Shown here: one piece after another, positions 9,896-21,403 of the stretch
Layout of the letters: each line of letters starts with the position of its first letter
Numbering within the stretch: the stretch's first letter is position 1
DNA from: Benincasa hispida
Lineage: Eukaryota > Streptophyta > Magnoliopsida > Cucurbitales > Cucurbitaceae
Length of the DNA stretch: 64,000 nt
NCBI RefSeq assembly: GCF_009727055.1
Contig: NC_052350.1
Location: forward strand, 39,880,757 to 39,944,756
Direction: 5' to 3'
Translations under genes and position numbers: made by a program
The notes under the pieces: generated by a model
Database searches by the model: none
What the model saw: the letters and a program-made list of their open reading frames with translations, nothing else
Told to the model about the DNA's origin: nothing

Positions 9896-11440
9896 ATTTA
9901 CTAGTTTTGGAAACTTGCTTAATGGAGAATGATGATTCTACCTGGATTATTGATTCGGGTACCACTAATCATGTTTGTTCTTATTTTCAGGGGATTAGAT
10001 CCTGGCGGCAATTGGAGACTGGTGAGATGACAATACGAGTAGGCACAAGGCACGTCGTCTTAGCTGTGGCAGTGGGAGGAGTCCATTTGACTTTACAGAA
10101 GAAATTTCTTGTTTTACATGATGTATTTGTAGTTCCTGAGTTGAAAAGGAACTTAATTTCTGTAAAGTTCTTGTTGCAGTGTAAATATACTCTTGAATTT
10201 GATGTGAATAAAGTGTTTATTCATAAAGATGGAGTTGAGATCTGTACAGCAAAACTGAAAAATAACGTGTGTGTGCTAAGGTCATTAGCAACGAGCTCCC
10301 TCCATAACATAGAGATGTTTAAAACTGCCTTAACTCAAAATAAACGACAACGGGTTTTTCGAAAAGAAAATGCCCAACTTTGGCATCTTCGATTAGGGCA
10401 CATCAATCTCAATAGGATTGAGAGGTTGGTGAAGAATGGACTTCTAGGTGAGTTAGAGGAAAATTCTTTACCGGTGTGCGAATCTTGCCTTGAGGGTAAG
10501 ATGACTAAAAGACCCTTTACTAGAAAAGATGATCAAGCCAAAGAGCCTCTAGAGTTAGTATATTATGACCTCTATGGTCCTATGAATATGCGAGCCAAGG
10601 AAGGCTATGAGTATTTCATCACTTTTACTGATCATTACTCTAGGTATGGGTATGTTTATTTGATGTAACAAAAGCCTGAATCGTTTGAAAAGTTTAGAGA
10701 GTTCAAGGCTGAAGTTGAAAATGCATTGAATAGACGGATTAAAACACTTCGATCAGATCAAGGTGGAGAGTTTTTGGATTCGTGGTTTCAGAACTATTTG
10801 ATAGAACATGAAATTATTTTCCAACTCTTAGCGTTGGGTGCACCTCAATAGAATGGTGTAGCAGAGAGGAGAAACAGAACCTTGTTGGACATGGTTCGAT
10901 CGATGATGAGTTACGCTTCCTTACCGTACGTGTTTTGGGGTTTTATAGTGGAAACTACAGTGTATATACTCAACTGTGTTCCTTCTAAGAGTGTTGCAAG
11001 AACACCTCTAGAGTGCTGGAACGGGCGTAAAGCTAGTTTATGTCGCTTCCACATATGGGGTTGCCCAGCACATGTGCTTGAGGCTAATCCAAAAAAATTG
11101 GAACCATGATCGAGGTTGTGCCTCTTTGTAGGGTAGTTTACCCCAAAGGTACACGAGGGGGTTACTTTTATGATCCAACGGAAAATCAAGTGTTTGTTTC
11201 TATGAACGCTACCTTTCTGGAGGAGGATCATATTAGAGAGCATAGTCCCCGTAGTAAGATCGTGTTACGTGAAATTTCAGACGAAACTACTGAAACTTCA
11301 GCAAGAGTTGTTGAAAGGCCTGCTTCACTAGCAAGAGTTGTTGATGATCAGGTAACTTTTACGCAGTGGGAGGGTTGTGAACCCACATGTTTGCTATATG
11401 AGTGTCACAAAAATCCTCGCTATGGTAGCTGATGGCGATG
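9880..11440 (+). pseudogene. Copia C: protease and integrase (broken)
   Basis: Protease begins KYDLLVLETCLMEN with active site IDSGTTNHVC (about 9946-9975), open until 10668. Integrase follows: zinc-binding HHCC region LWHLRLGHINLNRI ... CESCLEGKMTKRPF, first catalytic Asp probably in YYDLYGPM (usual HSD becomes YYD), second Asp in LRSDQGGEF near 10755, Glu in VAERRNRTLLDM near 10866. Stops break it at 10666 and at 10849, just before NGVAERR. Then the conserved WGFIVETTVYILNCVPSKS and RTPLECWNGRK, and a stop at 11107. A 15-base unit, AGCAAGAGTTGTTGA, is repeated around 11302 and 11331 in the linker. Confidence 0.9.
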
Positions 11441-12971
11441 TTGAGGATCCGTTTTCTTATCAAAAGACAATGAAGGATGTTGACCGGGATGAATGGGTTA
11501 AAGCCATGGATCTTGAGATGGAGTTGATGTACTTCAACTCAGTGTGGGATCTTGTAGATCAGCCTGATTGGGTAAGACCTATAGGTTAAAAATGGATCTA
11601 CAAGAGGAAACGGGGTGCCGATGGGAAGGTGCAAACCTTCAAGGCTCAATTTGTGGCAAAGGATTATACCCAGGTGGAAAAAGTTGACTATGAGGAGACT
11701 TTCTCACCTGTTGCCATGTTGAAGTCAATTCGCATCCTCCTGTCCATTTCCGCTTATTATGATTATGAGATTTGGCAAATAGACGTCAAGACTGCCTCTT
11801 TGAATGGCAATCTTGGGAGACCATTTATATGGTGCAGTCCGAGGGATTCATTGACCAAGGTCAAGAGCAAAATGTTTGCAAGCTGAATCGTTCATTTATG
11901 GGCTGAAACAGGTGACTAGATCTTCGGATATTCGATTTGATACTGCGACCAAATTGTACGAATTTGACCAAAACGTTGATGAGGCTTGTGTCTACAAGAA
12001 ACTCGTCAACAGTTCAGTAGTTTTCCTAGTGTTGTACGTAGACGATATCCTACTCATTGGGAATGATGTAGGACTACTGACTGTAGTTAAGACTGGCTAG
12101 CGACCCAAATCCAAATTAAAGATTTAGGAGAGGCTCAGTTTGTTCTTGGTATACAGATCTTTTGAGATCGTAGGAATAAAGTGCTAGCACTGTCTTAGGC
12201 ATCGTACATTGACAAGTTGTTACTCAAATACTTGATGTAGAAATCCAAAAGGGGCTTACTGCCATTCAGGCATGGAGTTACTTTGTCTAAGGAAATGTGA
12301 CCTAAGACGCCTCAAGAGGTTGAGGAGATGAGACGGGTCCCATATGCATCTGTCGTCGGCAGCTTGATGTAGGCAATGCTTTGTACTAGACCAAACATCT
12401 GCTATGTTGTGACAATAGTCAGTAGGTATCAGTCTAATCCAAACCAGGGTCACTAGACCGCAGTTATGAACATCCTCAAGTATCTTCGGAGAACGAGGGA
12501 CTACATACTCGTGTATGGAACTAGGGATTTGATTCTTACTGAATACACGGATTCTTACCTTCAGACTGATAAGGACTCTCGGAAGTCCACTTCATGGTCA
12601 GATTTTACTCTTAACAGAGGAGCAGTAGTGTGGCAAAGCACTAACCAGGGGTGTATCGCCGACTCCACGATGGAGGTCGAGTAAGTAACAGCTTGTGAAG
12701 TTGCTAAAGAGACCATTTGGTTCAGAAAGTTCCTGACAGATCTAGACGTTGTTCTAGACATTTCTAGGCCCACCACCCTCTATTGTGACAATAGTGGTGT
12801 TGTGTCGAACTCCAGGGAGTTCAGGAGTCACAGGCGTAGCAAACACATAGAGTGGAAGTATCATCTCATCCGCGAGATAGTGAATCGAGGGGACGTGATA
12901 GTCACGAAGATCGCTTCGGAGCAAAATGTTGCTGACTCATTTATGAAGGCTCTCGTGGCTACAGTTTTTTA
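11377..12971 (+). pseudogene. Copia C: reverse transcriptase and RNase H (broken)
   Basis: RT blocks: WVKAMDLEMELMYFNSVWDLV, then a stop at 11587 where relatives have Tyr, KWIYKRKRGADGKVQTFKAQ, FVAKDYTQVEKVDYEETFSP, WQIDVKTASLNGNL, a frameshift near 11880, IYGLKQ, and the catalytic box YVDDILLIGND at 12034. RNase H follows: YTDSYLQTDKDSRKSTS (12549), STMEVE then a stop (12682), TLYCDNSGVV (12778) and the tail FRSHRRSKHIEWKYHLIRE. The reading ends near 12971. Complete in order but with stops and frameshifts throughout, it cannot encode an active enzyme. Confidence 0.9.
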
Positions 12972-13019
12972 AGGTCACCTTTAGAGCATAGGTCTATAGA
13001 ACTGCTTGCGGCTGGACTA

Positions 13020-13033
13020 GGGCAAGTGGGAGA
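13020..13033 (+). other. Conserved purine tract after copia C RNase H
   Basis: GGGCAAGTGGGAGA, the same as GGGCAAGTGGGAG at 35070-35082 in copia B. In both elements this tract lies 90-150 bp before the LTR rather than beside it, and a second, weaker purine run (13111-13119, AGTTGAAGA) adjoins the LTR. It may be an upstream polypurine tract. Confidence 0.5.
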
Positions 13034-13120
13034 TATTTTTATACTGGGCCTTAGTGCCCTAGTTTATTGTTTTGTATTAGTTATTTGTTCACCCTACTCG
13101 CTTTAGGACAAGTTGAAGAT

Positions 13121-15168
13121 TATTGAGGTTGATGCCCTAAACTCTTATTAGGTCCTATAGTTTGTAAACAAAATTTTGAACAAACGCTTGTGATGTATAA
13201 TATATGATATTTTCTTCACTTTTTTCTATGAACATTGGATGTTTTAAGTGATAACAAAAATGGTCTGTAGTATATAGATATAGGAGGGAAACCTTATCCT
13301 GGTAACGCTACGGATGCGGCCCGCTTTGTAGAATAATTACAAGTGGTGTGACTTGTTACAAATGGTTTGATCCTGATCATTCATGTGGAGACATAGAATA
13401 ATTACGATTTTGTATAAGACGGGACCACGAAGTGTTATAGTCTCGTTATATAACGTCGTTCATGATAGAGACTTCACTTCACTAGGATGACCATAGGTAA
13501 CATGACCTCAATCATGAGTGAGTTAGGAACTCCTTCCTATGAGGGTGGTCCTTTGATTTGCATAGGTGCAAGTGGCCAGATCACTGACTCAAACCTATCA
13601 CTTTAGGGATTCGTCTGACTTGAGAGCTGAGAACTCAGTTACACAAGATGGAATTCACTCCTTCCTGAAGCAAGGGTAAGTAGATAGATTTCTCCCTTAA
13701 GGGCTGATTCCGGGGCTTGAACAATGTGGTGCCACACACCTCCTCCTGGCCCGAGAGGTGTCCACATATAGTAGGACTATGTTGTATTGTTCATTAGAGG
13801 GATCAGTGGTACTTAAGAAGTTAGATGTAACTATAGGGGCAAAACGGTAAATTGGCCCAACTGTATTTACAAGCATCTTTGAAGGGTTATCTTACTGTTA
13901 ATTGGTTATATCCGATGAACACAGAAATATATCTGTTGTGAGAAGTTGTAGCAGTTGGTCTTTAATGGAATGCCTGACAGTTAATGGATGGTGAATCTCG
14001 TGGCTAAAGAGTTTAGTCAACTATTCACGTACCGTTGGAGCTTCGAGCCATAGGTTCATAATGTCCCCTTAGTAGCTCAATGGATTCAAGTTGAGAATAA
14101 GTTTTTGGGTCAGTTTGAAGTGTTCAAATTGACAAGAGGGAGTTCGATTATATATGATATGATTGGAGTGGTCGATTATATATGATATGGTTGACTTTAT
14201 TTATGAGATACATAATTTGGAGGAAAATGATATAAATATGATTTATATCTAGTGGAGGAGAAAAAGACTATGGTTAATGTATTGCATATGATGTGATATT
14301 AAACCATAGGCTAATGAATATAATATGATTATATTTATTATTTAATTTTGACAATTATAGGATAATTATGCCAGTTTTTTCTTCATAACCATATGATAGT
14401 GAGAGGTTGCTTTCAGTTTTCGTAACTAAAGGATAAAATGAAAATTGTTTTCATTTTGCAAAGAGATTAGACATTCACTCACGTTTAGTGTATACTACCT
14501 ATCGCATAGCAAACCAAGAGCCTACACGGTAGCTCAACGATTCTAAACGATCGTATATATGCGTGCAGCTTACTAAACGGTCGCATAGGATTTGCTAAAC
14601 GATCGTCTAGCTTTTTCTTAAATGATCGTGCGCCCGAGCATTTACTAAACGATTGTCTATATGATCGTGACCCTTTTACTAAATGATTGTGTACCTCTAC
14701 CTAAACGATCAAGCATCATCTTAAAGATAGACACTTGACTTCTCCCACTTTCTTGGTCATGGTATACGATCTTCTCTTCCTCCTTCCCTCTACAAAATTC
14801 AATAGAGCCCACACCTCCTAGATTCTCACACCGAGAATACCGAGGGTTCTAAGTGGTAGTGCCTGTATTTCTACCGTGTTCGTGAGAAGGCCACTCGTGG
14901 GTATACGATTTGGTGGACGCTTTGCTTGGACGATCTCAGCGAGAACGAGAGGAGTAATCTGTGTATGAGAATGAGGTTTTCTATGAAGAAGGGTTCTTCA
15001 ACTAGTATGTATTTCGTTCTCCTTGTTGTTTATTGTTCGAAGCATGCCTGTAATTTGTTGTATATTGAATAACTATTCTATTTGATTGTTAATGTATTAG
15101 TTCTGTCACAATGAGTTTGGAACAATCTTGCTTCCGCTCAGAGGTACTCTTTGATAAGAGTTCCTTCA
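13121..15168 (+). mobile_element. Copia C 3' LTR
   Basis: 2048 bp from TATTGAGGTTGATGCCC to TTCCTTCA. It matches the solo LTR 2461-4469 along most of its length, and the first base pair of the terminal TG has mutated to TA. It follows the RNase H and purine tract at the expected spacing, so it is the 3' LTR of the gag-pol at 9008-12971. The flanks ATCTC (15169) and GGATT (6703-6707) do not match, so the element ends no longer form a TSD. Confidence 0.8.
14537..14712. repeat. Cluster of palindromic ACGATCGT motifs in copia C 3' LTR
   Basis: Seven or eight copies of CTAAACGATCGT and near variants (CTAAACGGTCG, TAAATGATCGT, CTAAACGATTGT, CTAAATGATTGT, CTAAACGATC) within about 175 bp, spaced roughly 20-35 bp. 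Many variants differ by C-to-T or G-to-A changes at CpG, as expected of methylated, ageing copies. The position is late in the LTR. Confidence 0.75.
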
Positions 15169-16066
15169 ATCTCTAGGCCACATGATTGAGTATGCAACTT
15201 GTATTTAACATTTAACTAAGCGATGAATGTAAACGATGATAAAGAAGAAGAAGATGATGAAGATGGTGCCGAAGGAACTAAAGAGATGCATTGATTACAA
15301 AATGTATTAATGTTTTATGCCAAATGTAATACAATACAAAGATAAGAGGAGAGGTGGAGGACTAGATGTAAGCACTCTCTTGCTTTTCATCCGAAGTGCG
15401 TTAAGGCTGTCGATGATGTCATGGATGGATGGTGGATAAGTCTCTCTCGAGCTCTATCTCTGGTGAAGCTCCGGTTGTCACTTGGAAGGGCTTGAGGATG
15501 TGAAGAATTCTCAAAGAATGTCTTGCTCATGCTCTCATCTATGATCACAAGAATCTGCCTAAGGCAGAAACTCGTATGGATTAAAGTTGGGCTTCAAGGC
15601 TCTATTTATAGAGCTCAAACTCCAACAGTATTGATAATCCCATTCTAACTTACCGCTATTTCTATCGCGGTATGTGGAATATCAACATCACCTTATCTTG
15701 TTGATACTCCCAAGGTATGCGTTCATGCTCATTTCTTCTGAAGTATCAATGCATTCCACCACCTTTGCGACCTTCTATCACGATTATCACTTTGTGGACA
15801 CAGCATTCCATGCGATGAACTAGTCTTGATGAAGATCAACACATGCGATCAACGCATGCGATTAATTCCTGCAATAGTTGCAAAAATAGACATTTTGATG
15901 CAGAATAACGCATGATATAGGGTTTACTGAGGATTTTTAGTGTTGGTCGATGCAAGCTCACTCTTCCACATGAGTTCTTGGTATTATTAACGCATATTCT
16001 ACTTATTAGCCCTCATAATTCTAAGTAAAATGCTACAATAGCTTGTATTTCTACAAGCTATCAATG
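15169..16066 (-). mobile_element. Athila-type LTR (probably solo, left end uncertain)
   Basis: On the minus strand it starts TGATAGCTTGTAGAAATACA at 16066, the same kind of start as the Athila LTRs at 19633 and 32760 (TGATAACT.GTAGAAATACA). It has TATAAATA on the minus strand at 15603-15610. No coding region. The left end may be TGATTGAG near 15184; the intervening few bases are unassigned. No matching TSD was found, so flanking deletion is likely. Confidence 0.6.
15603..15610 (-). promoter_or_regulatory. TATA box of Athila-type LTR
   Basis: The minus strand reads TATAAATA followed by GAGCC. The same octamer occurs on the same strand in the three other Athila-type LTRs (19074, 32201, 56057), which supports both orientation and promoter role. 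Confidence 0.5.
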
Positions 16067-17700
16067 GTGCTTGAGGGCATACTCGATGCTTGATGGTACT
16101 CGATGATTTTTGTATAGTTCATCAAAATTTAGAGCATTGGAGGTCCGATTCAAGTGGCTCGGGACCGGTTCAAGGCGGATCAGGCATTCCAGCAGTGTTT
16201 TGAGCCAATTTTTGCCGATTTTTGTAATAATTAGGCCTTTGCTTGCTTGAAAATGCCAAAACTAAAAACCATATTCGTTTGTGTTTAATTATTTGTGCAT
16301 GTGATGTATGTTATTATAAATCATATATGTGCATAAAGTATGTTATGTAGATTTAAAATCTCACTATAGGAAGCATGTTACATACATTGAAAGTATGTTA
16401 TAAGGTGTTATAATATATAGTATGCATGTATAAGGTTTCAAATGTTTTCATATAAATGTTATATTAAATGTTGAATGCCTTTGATGTATTTTATGGACCT
16501 TAGTATGTCTAAAATTTTGTAAGTTATTATAAAATTGGGTTAGACATTTAAAATCCATAACAAAGACAAGTTGCATGCTCATGTAGGTTAATCGTCTATT
16601 TTAATAGTTAAAATAGTTCGACATCTTGTAAAATTTCATTACAAACTCAACCGGTATATAAACCTGTCTAAGGCTGGGGGTATTTAAGTTAACAATCTAC
16701 GGAATACCTTCTACCTGGGGATTATGGCCGAATAATTGAGCATTGTTAACCAGTTTTATGAGCAATACGTGAGCTGTGAGGTTTTAAAACTGGTTTATCA
16801 CCTAGACATCGTAGATTAAATCCAAATATAAACGTTATACTTAGATAAGAACCTAGACTTAGGTTGCTTAATTAGCCAGAACAAACCTGAGTAAAGTTAT
16901 ACCCAAACAAATGTTAGGACACTTCAGTGGGAGTTTAATAACATATATGATATGTTATTAGAACACTTCAATGGGAATTAAAGAATGCTTCAGTGAGAGA
17001 TTAATAACATATACAATATGTTATTTTTAGCTCTCACGTCCCTAAGAGTTCACAATCAAGATTCATGTTTCGTTTCGTGTCACCCTTGGGTGACCTCCAT
17101 TCGGAAAGTGCTTATATGAATTGAGATTTTGGTGAATAGGGGAGGTTATTCACCGTAAAATCAAATGTGTTGTTTTGATTTTAATTATCACATCCCAAGA
17201 TATTCACATGGTGAGGTTCACACGACACTTCATTTCACCCTGGAAGTGACCTCCATTCAAAAAGTGTTTGCATGAATCAATATCAAGGTGAATGAAGGGA
17301 AGTTGTTCAATGTAAAATCAAAATATACGATATATTGATTTCAAGTCTCATGTCCTTTGAAAGTTCACACCGTGAGATTCATATTACACTTCATGTCACC
17401 CTACAAGTGACCTCCATTCGAAAAGTGTTTGTATGGGTCAATATCAAGGTGAATGGGGGAAATAGTTCATAGTAAGTGGGTGAAGGATATGTGTCAACGT
17501 GTCTTGCGGTCTCTTTCGTTTGTTTGGATCGTGAGATTCCTATGTTGCGCCTGCTTGTCATCTTTAAGTTGGCCTTGCTAGTCGTTTAACGATGACTATC
17601 CCCTCGGAGGGTTGTAACATAGGATTCGAAACAACTCAAACTCTAGAAATGGATAAGATTTCTTAAGTCGTTTTCAACTTTGACTTTCCAATTCGTTAGC
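16067..17700 (+). mobile_element. Copia B leader
   Basis: Noncoding leader of copia B up to the Athila LTR at 17701. It resembles the G leader (51290-51690), including CACGTCCCTAA.AGTTCACA, CTCCATTCG-AAAAGTGTTT and GGATAAGATTTCTTAAG. It holds three tandem ~156-bp repeats at 17032-17490. The leader resumes after the Athila LTR at 19634. No ORF of note. Confidence 0.65.
17032..17490 (+). repeat. Three tandem ~156-bp leader repeats
   Basis: Units begin near 17032, 17188 and 17344. Each contains a TCACG/ATCC or CATGTCC start, a TTCACAC...GTGAGATTCAT block, GTGACCTCCATTCG and AAAAGTGTTTG, GTCAATATCAAGGTGAATG, and GTAAAATCAAA. Divergence among units is moderate. The single-copy equivalent in G is at 51339-51460. 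Confidence 0.75.
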
Positions 17701-19633
17701 TGATGACATAAATTTGATGATTCTTTTTTTAAGCATGCGCACTTCAATATATGATGCATGATACAAGCTCATGTTGCCATAAACTTGTAACACAAAATGT
17801 AATCTTATGTTGTGTTATTGCTCATGCACACTTTATGTGGTACTACTTCTAGATAGATGCGTTGTTAACTATATGCTTGTAGTACGCTATAGAGTAATGC
17901 ATTGTCACGAGTTTCCTTGCACTGAAACCAAGTATAATTCCAACGCAAGTTTCTCAGAGTAATCCGAGGTCAAACACAAGGATTGTTTTTGTTAATGTGT
18001 TACTTTCGTGATATATGTGACCAGTTTTTACAATTAATAAAGATTGTGTGTTTGTACAGGAAAGTAAATTGCGGTAAAGTAAAATTATGCAGATAAACTA
18101 AAGTTGCGTTAATAAATTAAATTGCGATGAAAATAAACCTAAGCTAATGTGATACAAGATACAAGATACATGTTGTACATGATGATGAGTTTGAAACTAA
18201 CTATGAAGTTTATACAAAGGATCGTGGCATGCGATGGCAAGTCTTTAGGGATGAATCAGAAGGAGAAGGAATAATTAGTACAAATGTTGCAATTTTTTTA
18301 ATTGCGTTAAAGATGTCACTCAGGTTTCGCTTTCCCTTGGCGTACACCTATCAGTGATCGACCGCATTCTCATATCTCTATGGTGAAACAGGGATGAACG
18401 TGATGAACGCAAGGTTGCTTCCATCTCTGGAAGTATTTCTTGCTTTAGTTAATGCATTTTTCCAACCCTCTCTCAATAGGCGGAATAACATCTTCACTTC
18501 TGCTCTCACAAGTGAAGATGTCGTCTAGCATGCCTTGACTAAACTTAATTATTTCCTTAACCCAGTTAATTTACTTGTTTAATTCTTGCTAATTACCCAT
18601 GGGATTAAGAAAACATCATGGAGAAAATGAATTATGGGTGAACGAAAATAGACAGAGAAATGATAATAGGAATGATCATAACATTCAATACTAAGATTAA
18701 GCGTCTGATACATGGTATGAATGATAGAGATTAAGAAGGTGAGTACAAGTGATGATAAAGAGAGAGAAACAAATATAGAAGAGTGTCAATGTCTTGACTC
18801 AGACCTGGACGGTGGTTTTGCTTGCCGGCATGTGGAATGAATGAAGAGAAGAACTTCCCTCTCAGGCTTGCTCGTCTGGTAGAAGTGACCTTCGTACAGA
18901 GCTTCGACGGTGGGGATCGAAAGGATTCTTTGATCGGAGACTCAACTCTCGACCTTGTCTCTTAATTCTTCCCAGATCTACTCTGATTAGTCACTCAACC
19001 AGTCTTTCTCTCAGATCAGTATATACACTGTTCTATGTATTCAAGCATTTTTTTTCAGTGGAATGGTCGGGGCTATTTATAGGCTAAGCTTTGACTCTTT
19101 GCTTGTGGTCCCCACTTTATTGTTAAGGTAGTTCCTGAAATGGTGGAGTGAATATTCCTTCTGTTACGCAATCAATCCCGTCAGAAATGCACAACGGTCA
19201 GCTATTCATGCATCAGAATCCTCCGCAATTGCATTGCTCTTCACATCTTCGATCATTTGCCCGCATACGGTGTTGTTTTTTTATTACTGCATACAGTTGA
19301 TATTGCGTTGATCGCAAAGCTCTTGATCAATTGTCGCTTGTGCTGTCATTGTGTTGATCGTTTATTCATCTTTGAATGATGGGCGTAATGCGATGTAGAT
19401 GCGTTGTTTAGTTTATCTTGAGCCATGAATGCATGCGGTGACTTGATTTCCTGCAAAACAGAACTAAAACATTCTATTCTACCATCGCAATGATGTTAGT
19501 GGATGTATTGACGACAATTTATAATTCTCGCATTTCTTAGCTAATTTCTATACAATTGACGCAACTTCCCTTTCTTTTGGCCGCAATATCTAAATAAAAC
19601 AATATAAATAACTTGTATTTCTACGAGTTATCA
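17701..19633 (-). mobile_element. Athila LTR, copy 1 (now flanked by copia B on both sides)
   Basis: 1933 bp. The minus strand starts TGATAACTCGTAGAAATACA at 19633 and ends TTATGTCATCA at 17701. It aligns to 30830-32760 throughout with roughly 5% difference by eye. The left flank TTAGC (17696-17700) is copia B leader. The right flank GTCGC (19634) also begins B leader, so this copy stands alone in B. The TSD TTAGC is better matched by GTAGC beside copy 2 at 32761. Confidence 0.85.
19074..19081 (-). promoter_or_regulatory. TATA box of Athila LTR copy 1
   Basis: TATAAATA on the minus strand, followed by GCC, in the same position as 32201-32208 in the other LTR copy. Confidence 0.5.
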
Positions 19634-21403
19634 GTCGCATCGTTGGGGCCAACCTTTGAGGTCTAAAAATGAAGGGTTACACTTACGAAATTACTATAGT
19701 GTTAGTAAATTCTTACAAAAAAACAGTAGCTAAATAACTACCAAAATATGACTTATTATGGGAATAGTATTTAGTAAAAAATTTCTTACTTTAATGAAGG
19801 AGTATTTGACTGCCTCTCGGTAGCACTTATTTTGACTCACTATAGTATTGTTGCAAAAATATTGAAATTTTGGATACATTATCACTTTGTTAAAATATGA
19901 TTGGATTTAAAAGAAATTCACTGATAAAATTTGTTTATATTTTTAGAAGGATGGGTTCTATAGTACAACTATTGGCTTCTGATATACTTACTAGGGATAA
20001 CTATGTTATGTGGAAATCAAACTTAAATATAATACTGGTGATAGATGACCTATGGTTCATTTTAACAGAGGAGTATCCTCTCGTTCCTCGCTCAAATGCA
20101 AACCTAAATGTTCGGGATGCATACGTAAGATGGATCAGGGCTAACGAGAAAGCCCGCGCCTATATCCTTGCCAACATAACTGATGTATGGCTAAGAAAAA
20201 TGAGAGCATGAATACTGCCAAAGAGATTATGGTATCTTTGCACGGTTTGGACAACTGTCCTTCTCCCTGATGAATGATGCTATCAAATACATTTACAAAT
20301 GTCGTATGAAAGAAGGGGCATCCGTTAGAAAACATGTCTTGGACATAATGGTCCATTTCAACGTGGCAGAATAAACGGTGTTGTCGTTGATGAGAAGAGT
20401 CAAGTTGGTTTTATTCTTGAATCTCTTCCGAAGAGTTCTTGTGGTTCTGTACGAACATGTTAAGGAATAAAATAGAATATAACTTGACTATGTTTCTCAA
20501 TGAGCTACAAGCTTACCAGACCATGATGAGGGCTAAAGGATTGGAACCAGAAGTAAATGTTACTACCGCTGAGAGTTATTTAACATAAGTAATAAGTTTA
20601 GAACACTTGAAAGGTTCAAGGTGTGTAAAACTTGTTAGGTAAAATAAATCTAAAATACTTAGATTAGATCAAAGTAAATAGTATAAAGAGTTTGAGATTT
20701 CTAGGCTATTTTGATTGAACATGAAATTCAGTGAAAACTCTCTACACCTCGTTGCCTTAATTGTTTTGAATATCATTCCAATTTTAAGTTTTTGTTTCCT
20801 GAAACTCCATATGAGATGTGGAGAGCTCATAAAAGTTGTTTATGATATGTAAAATATGTTTACATAGTTTAAAAATCTGGAAGAGCCCGACACATATGTT
20901 AGTGTCAAAAACATAAGTATTAGAATACTGTTCAAATAGCATGCATATTTGTAGGTAATCCAAAAGTAGTATACTTTTCATGTAAAAGAAAAATCAAGTG
21001 TTTGTGTGGAAAAATACTTTTCGAGAGAAGTATACAAGATCACCATGTATTATTTAGTTTCCATAAAAAGCAAAGTATATATCAATGAAGAGTTATTAAT
21101 TAAAATTGACACTATAAACAAAAGTTGTTAGGACAAATCAGATACATCTTACTCAAAGAGTTAAGGGTATCTCAATGTAGTGGGAGGAATGTATGACAGC
21201 CTAGCCATTATTTGGGTTTAGTGGAAACTCGAGTTATCAAGTCTTGGTGACAGTATCGAGAAATAAGAGTTGTGAAAATAAGATGCATTCCCTATATAGT
21301 TTAATAAGAAGTCCATTGTATACTAACGTGTAGAGCGATCCTCTCGACTAAAGTGTTTGAGATCACCTAGTAAGACTAGGACTACGAGGTATACAACCTA
21401 GGG
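19634..21403 (+). mobile_element. Copia B leader-gag segment, copy 1
   Basis: Aligns to 32761-35072 with perhaps 5-7% difference, from GCATCGTTGGGGCC to ATACAACCTAGGG. It stops exactly after ACCTAGGG at 21403; copy 2 continues with CAAGTGGGAG, whereas here Athila sequence begins. Relative to copy 2 it lacks about 540 bp (the gag end and noncoding sequence at roughly 33725-34245). Confidence 0.85.
19951..20580 (+). pseudogene. Copia B Gag, copy 1 (broken)
   Basis: Gag N-terminus MGSIVQLLASDILTRDNYVM, WKSNLNIILVIDDLWFILTE, NANLNVRDAYVRWIRANEKA, RAYILAN, then a frameshift in ADVLAKK-like sequence giving a stop at 20209. Downstream blocks IKYIYKCRMKEGASVRK (20283) and NKIEYNLT (20467) follow in other frames. 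I take ATG 19951 as the true start because it gives MGS and follows a TTTTTAG acceptor-like site; the upstream in-frame ATG at 19897 is in the leader. The zinc knuckle is deleted. Confidence 0.85.

Noticed and set aside
9703..10668. 321-codon open frame as a functional gene
   Set aside because: It is part of copia Pol (protease and integrase start) and is out of frame with Gag, with stops downstream in integrase. It is a fragment, not a host gene.
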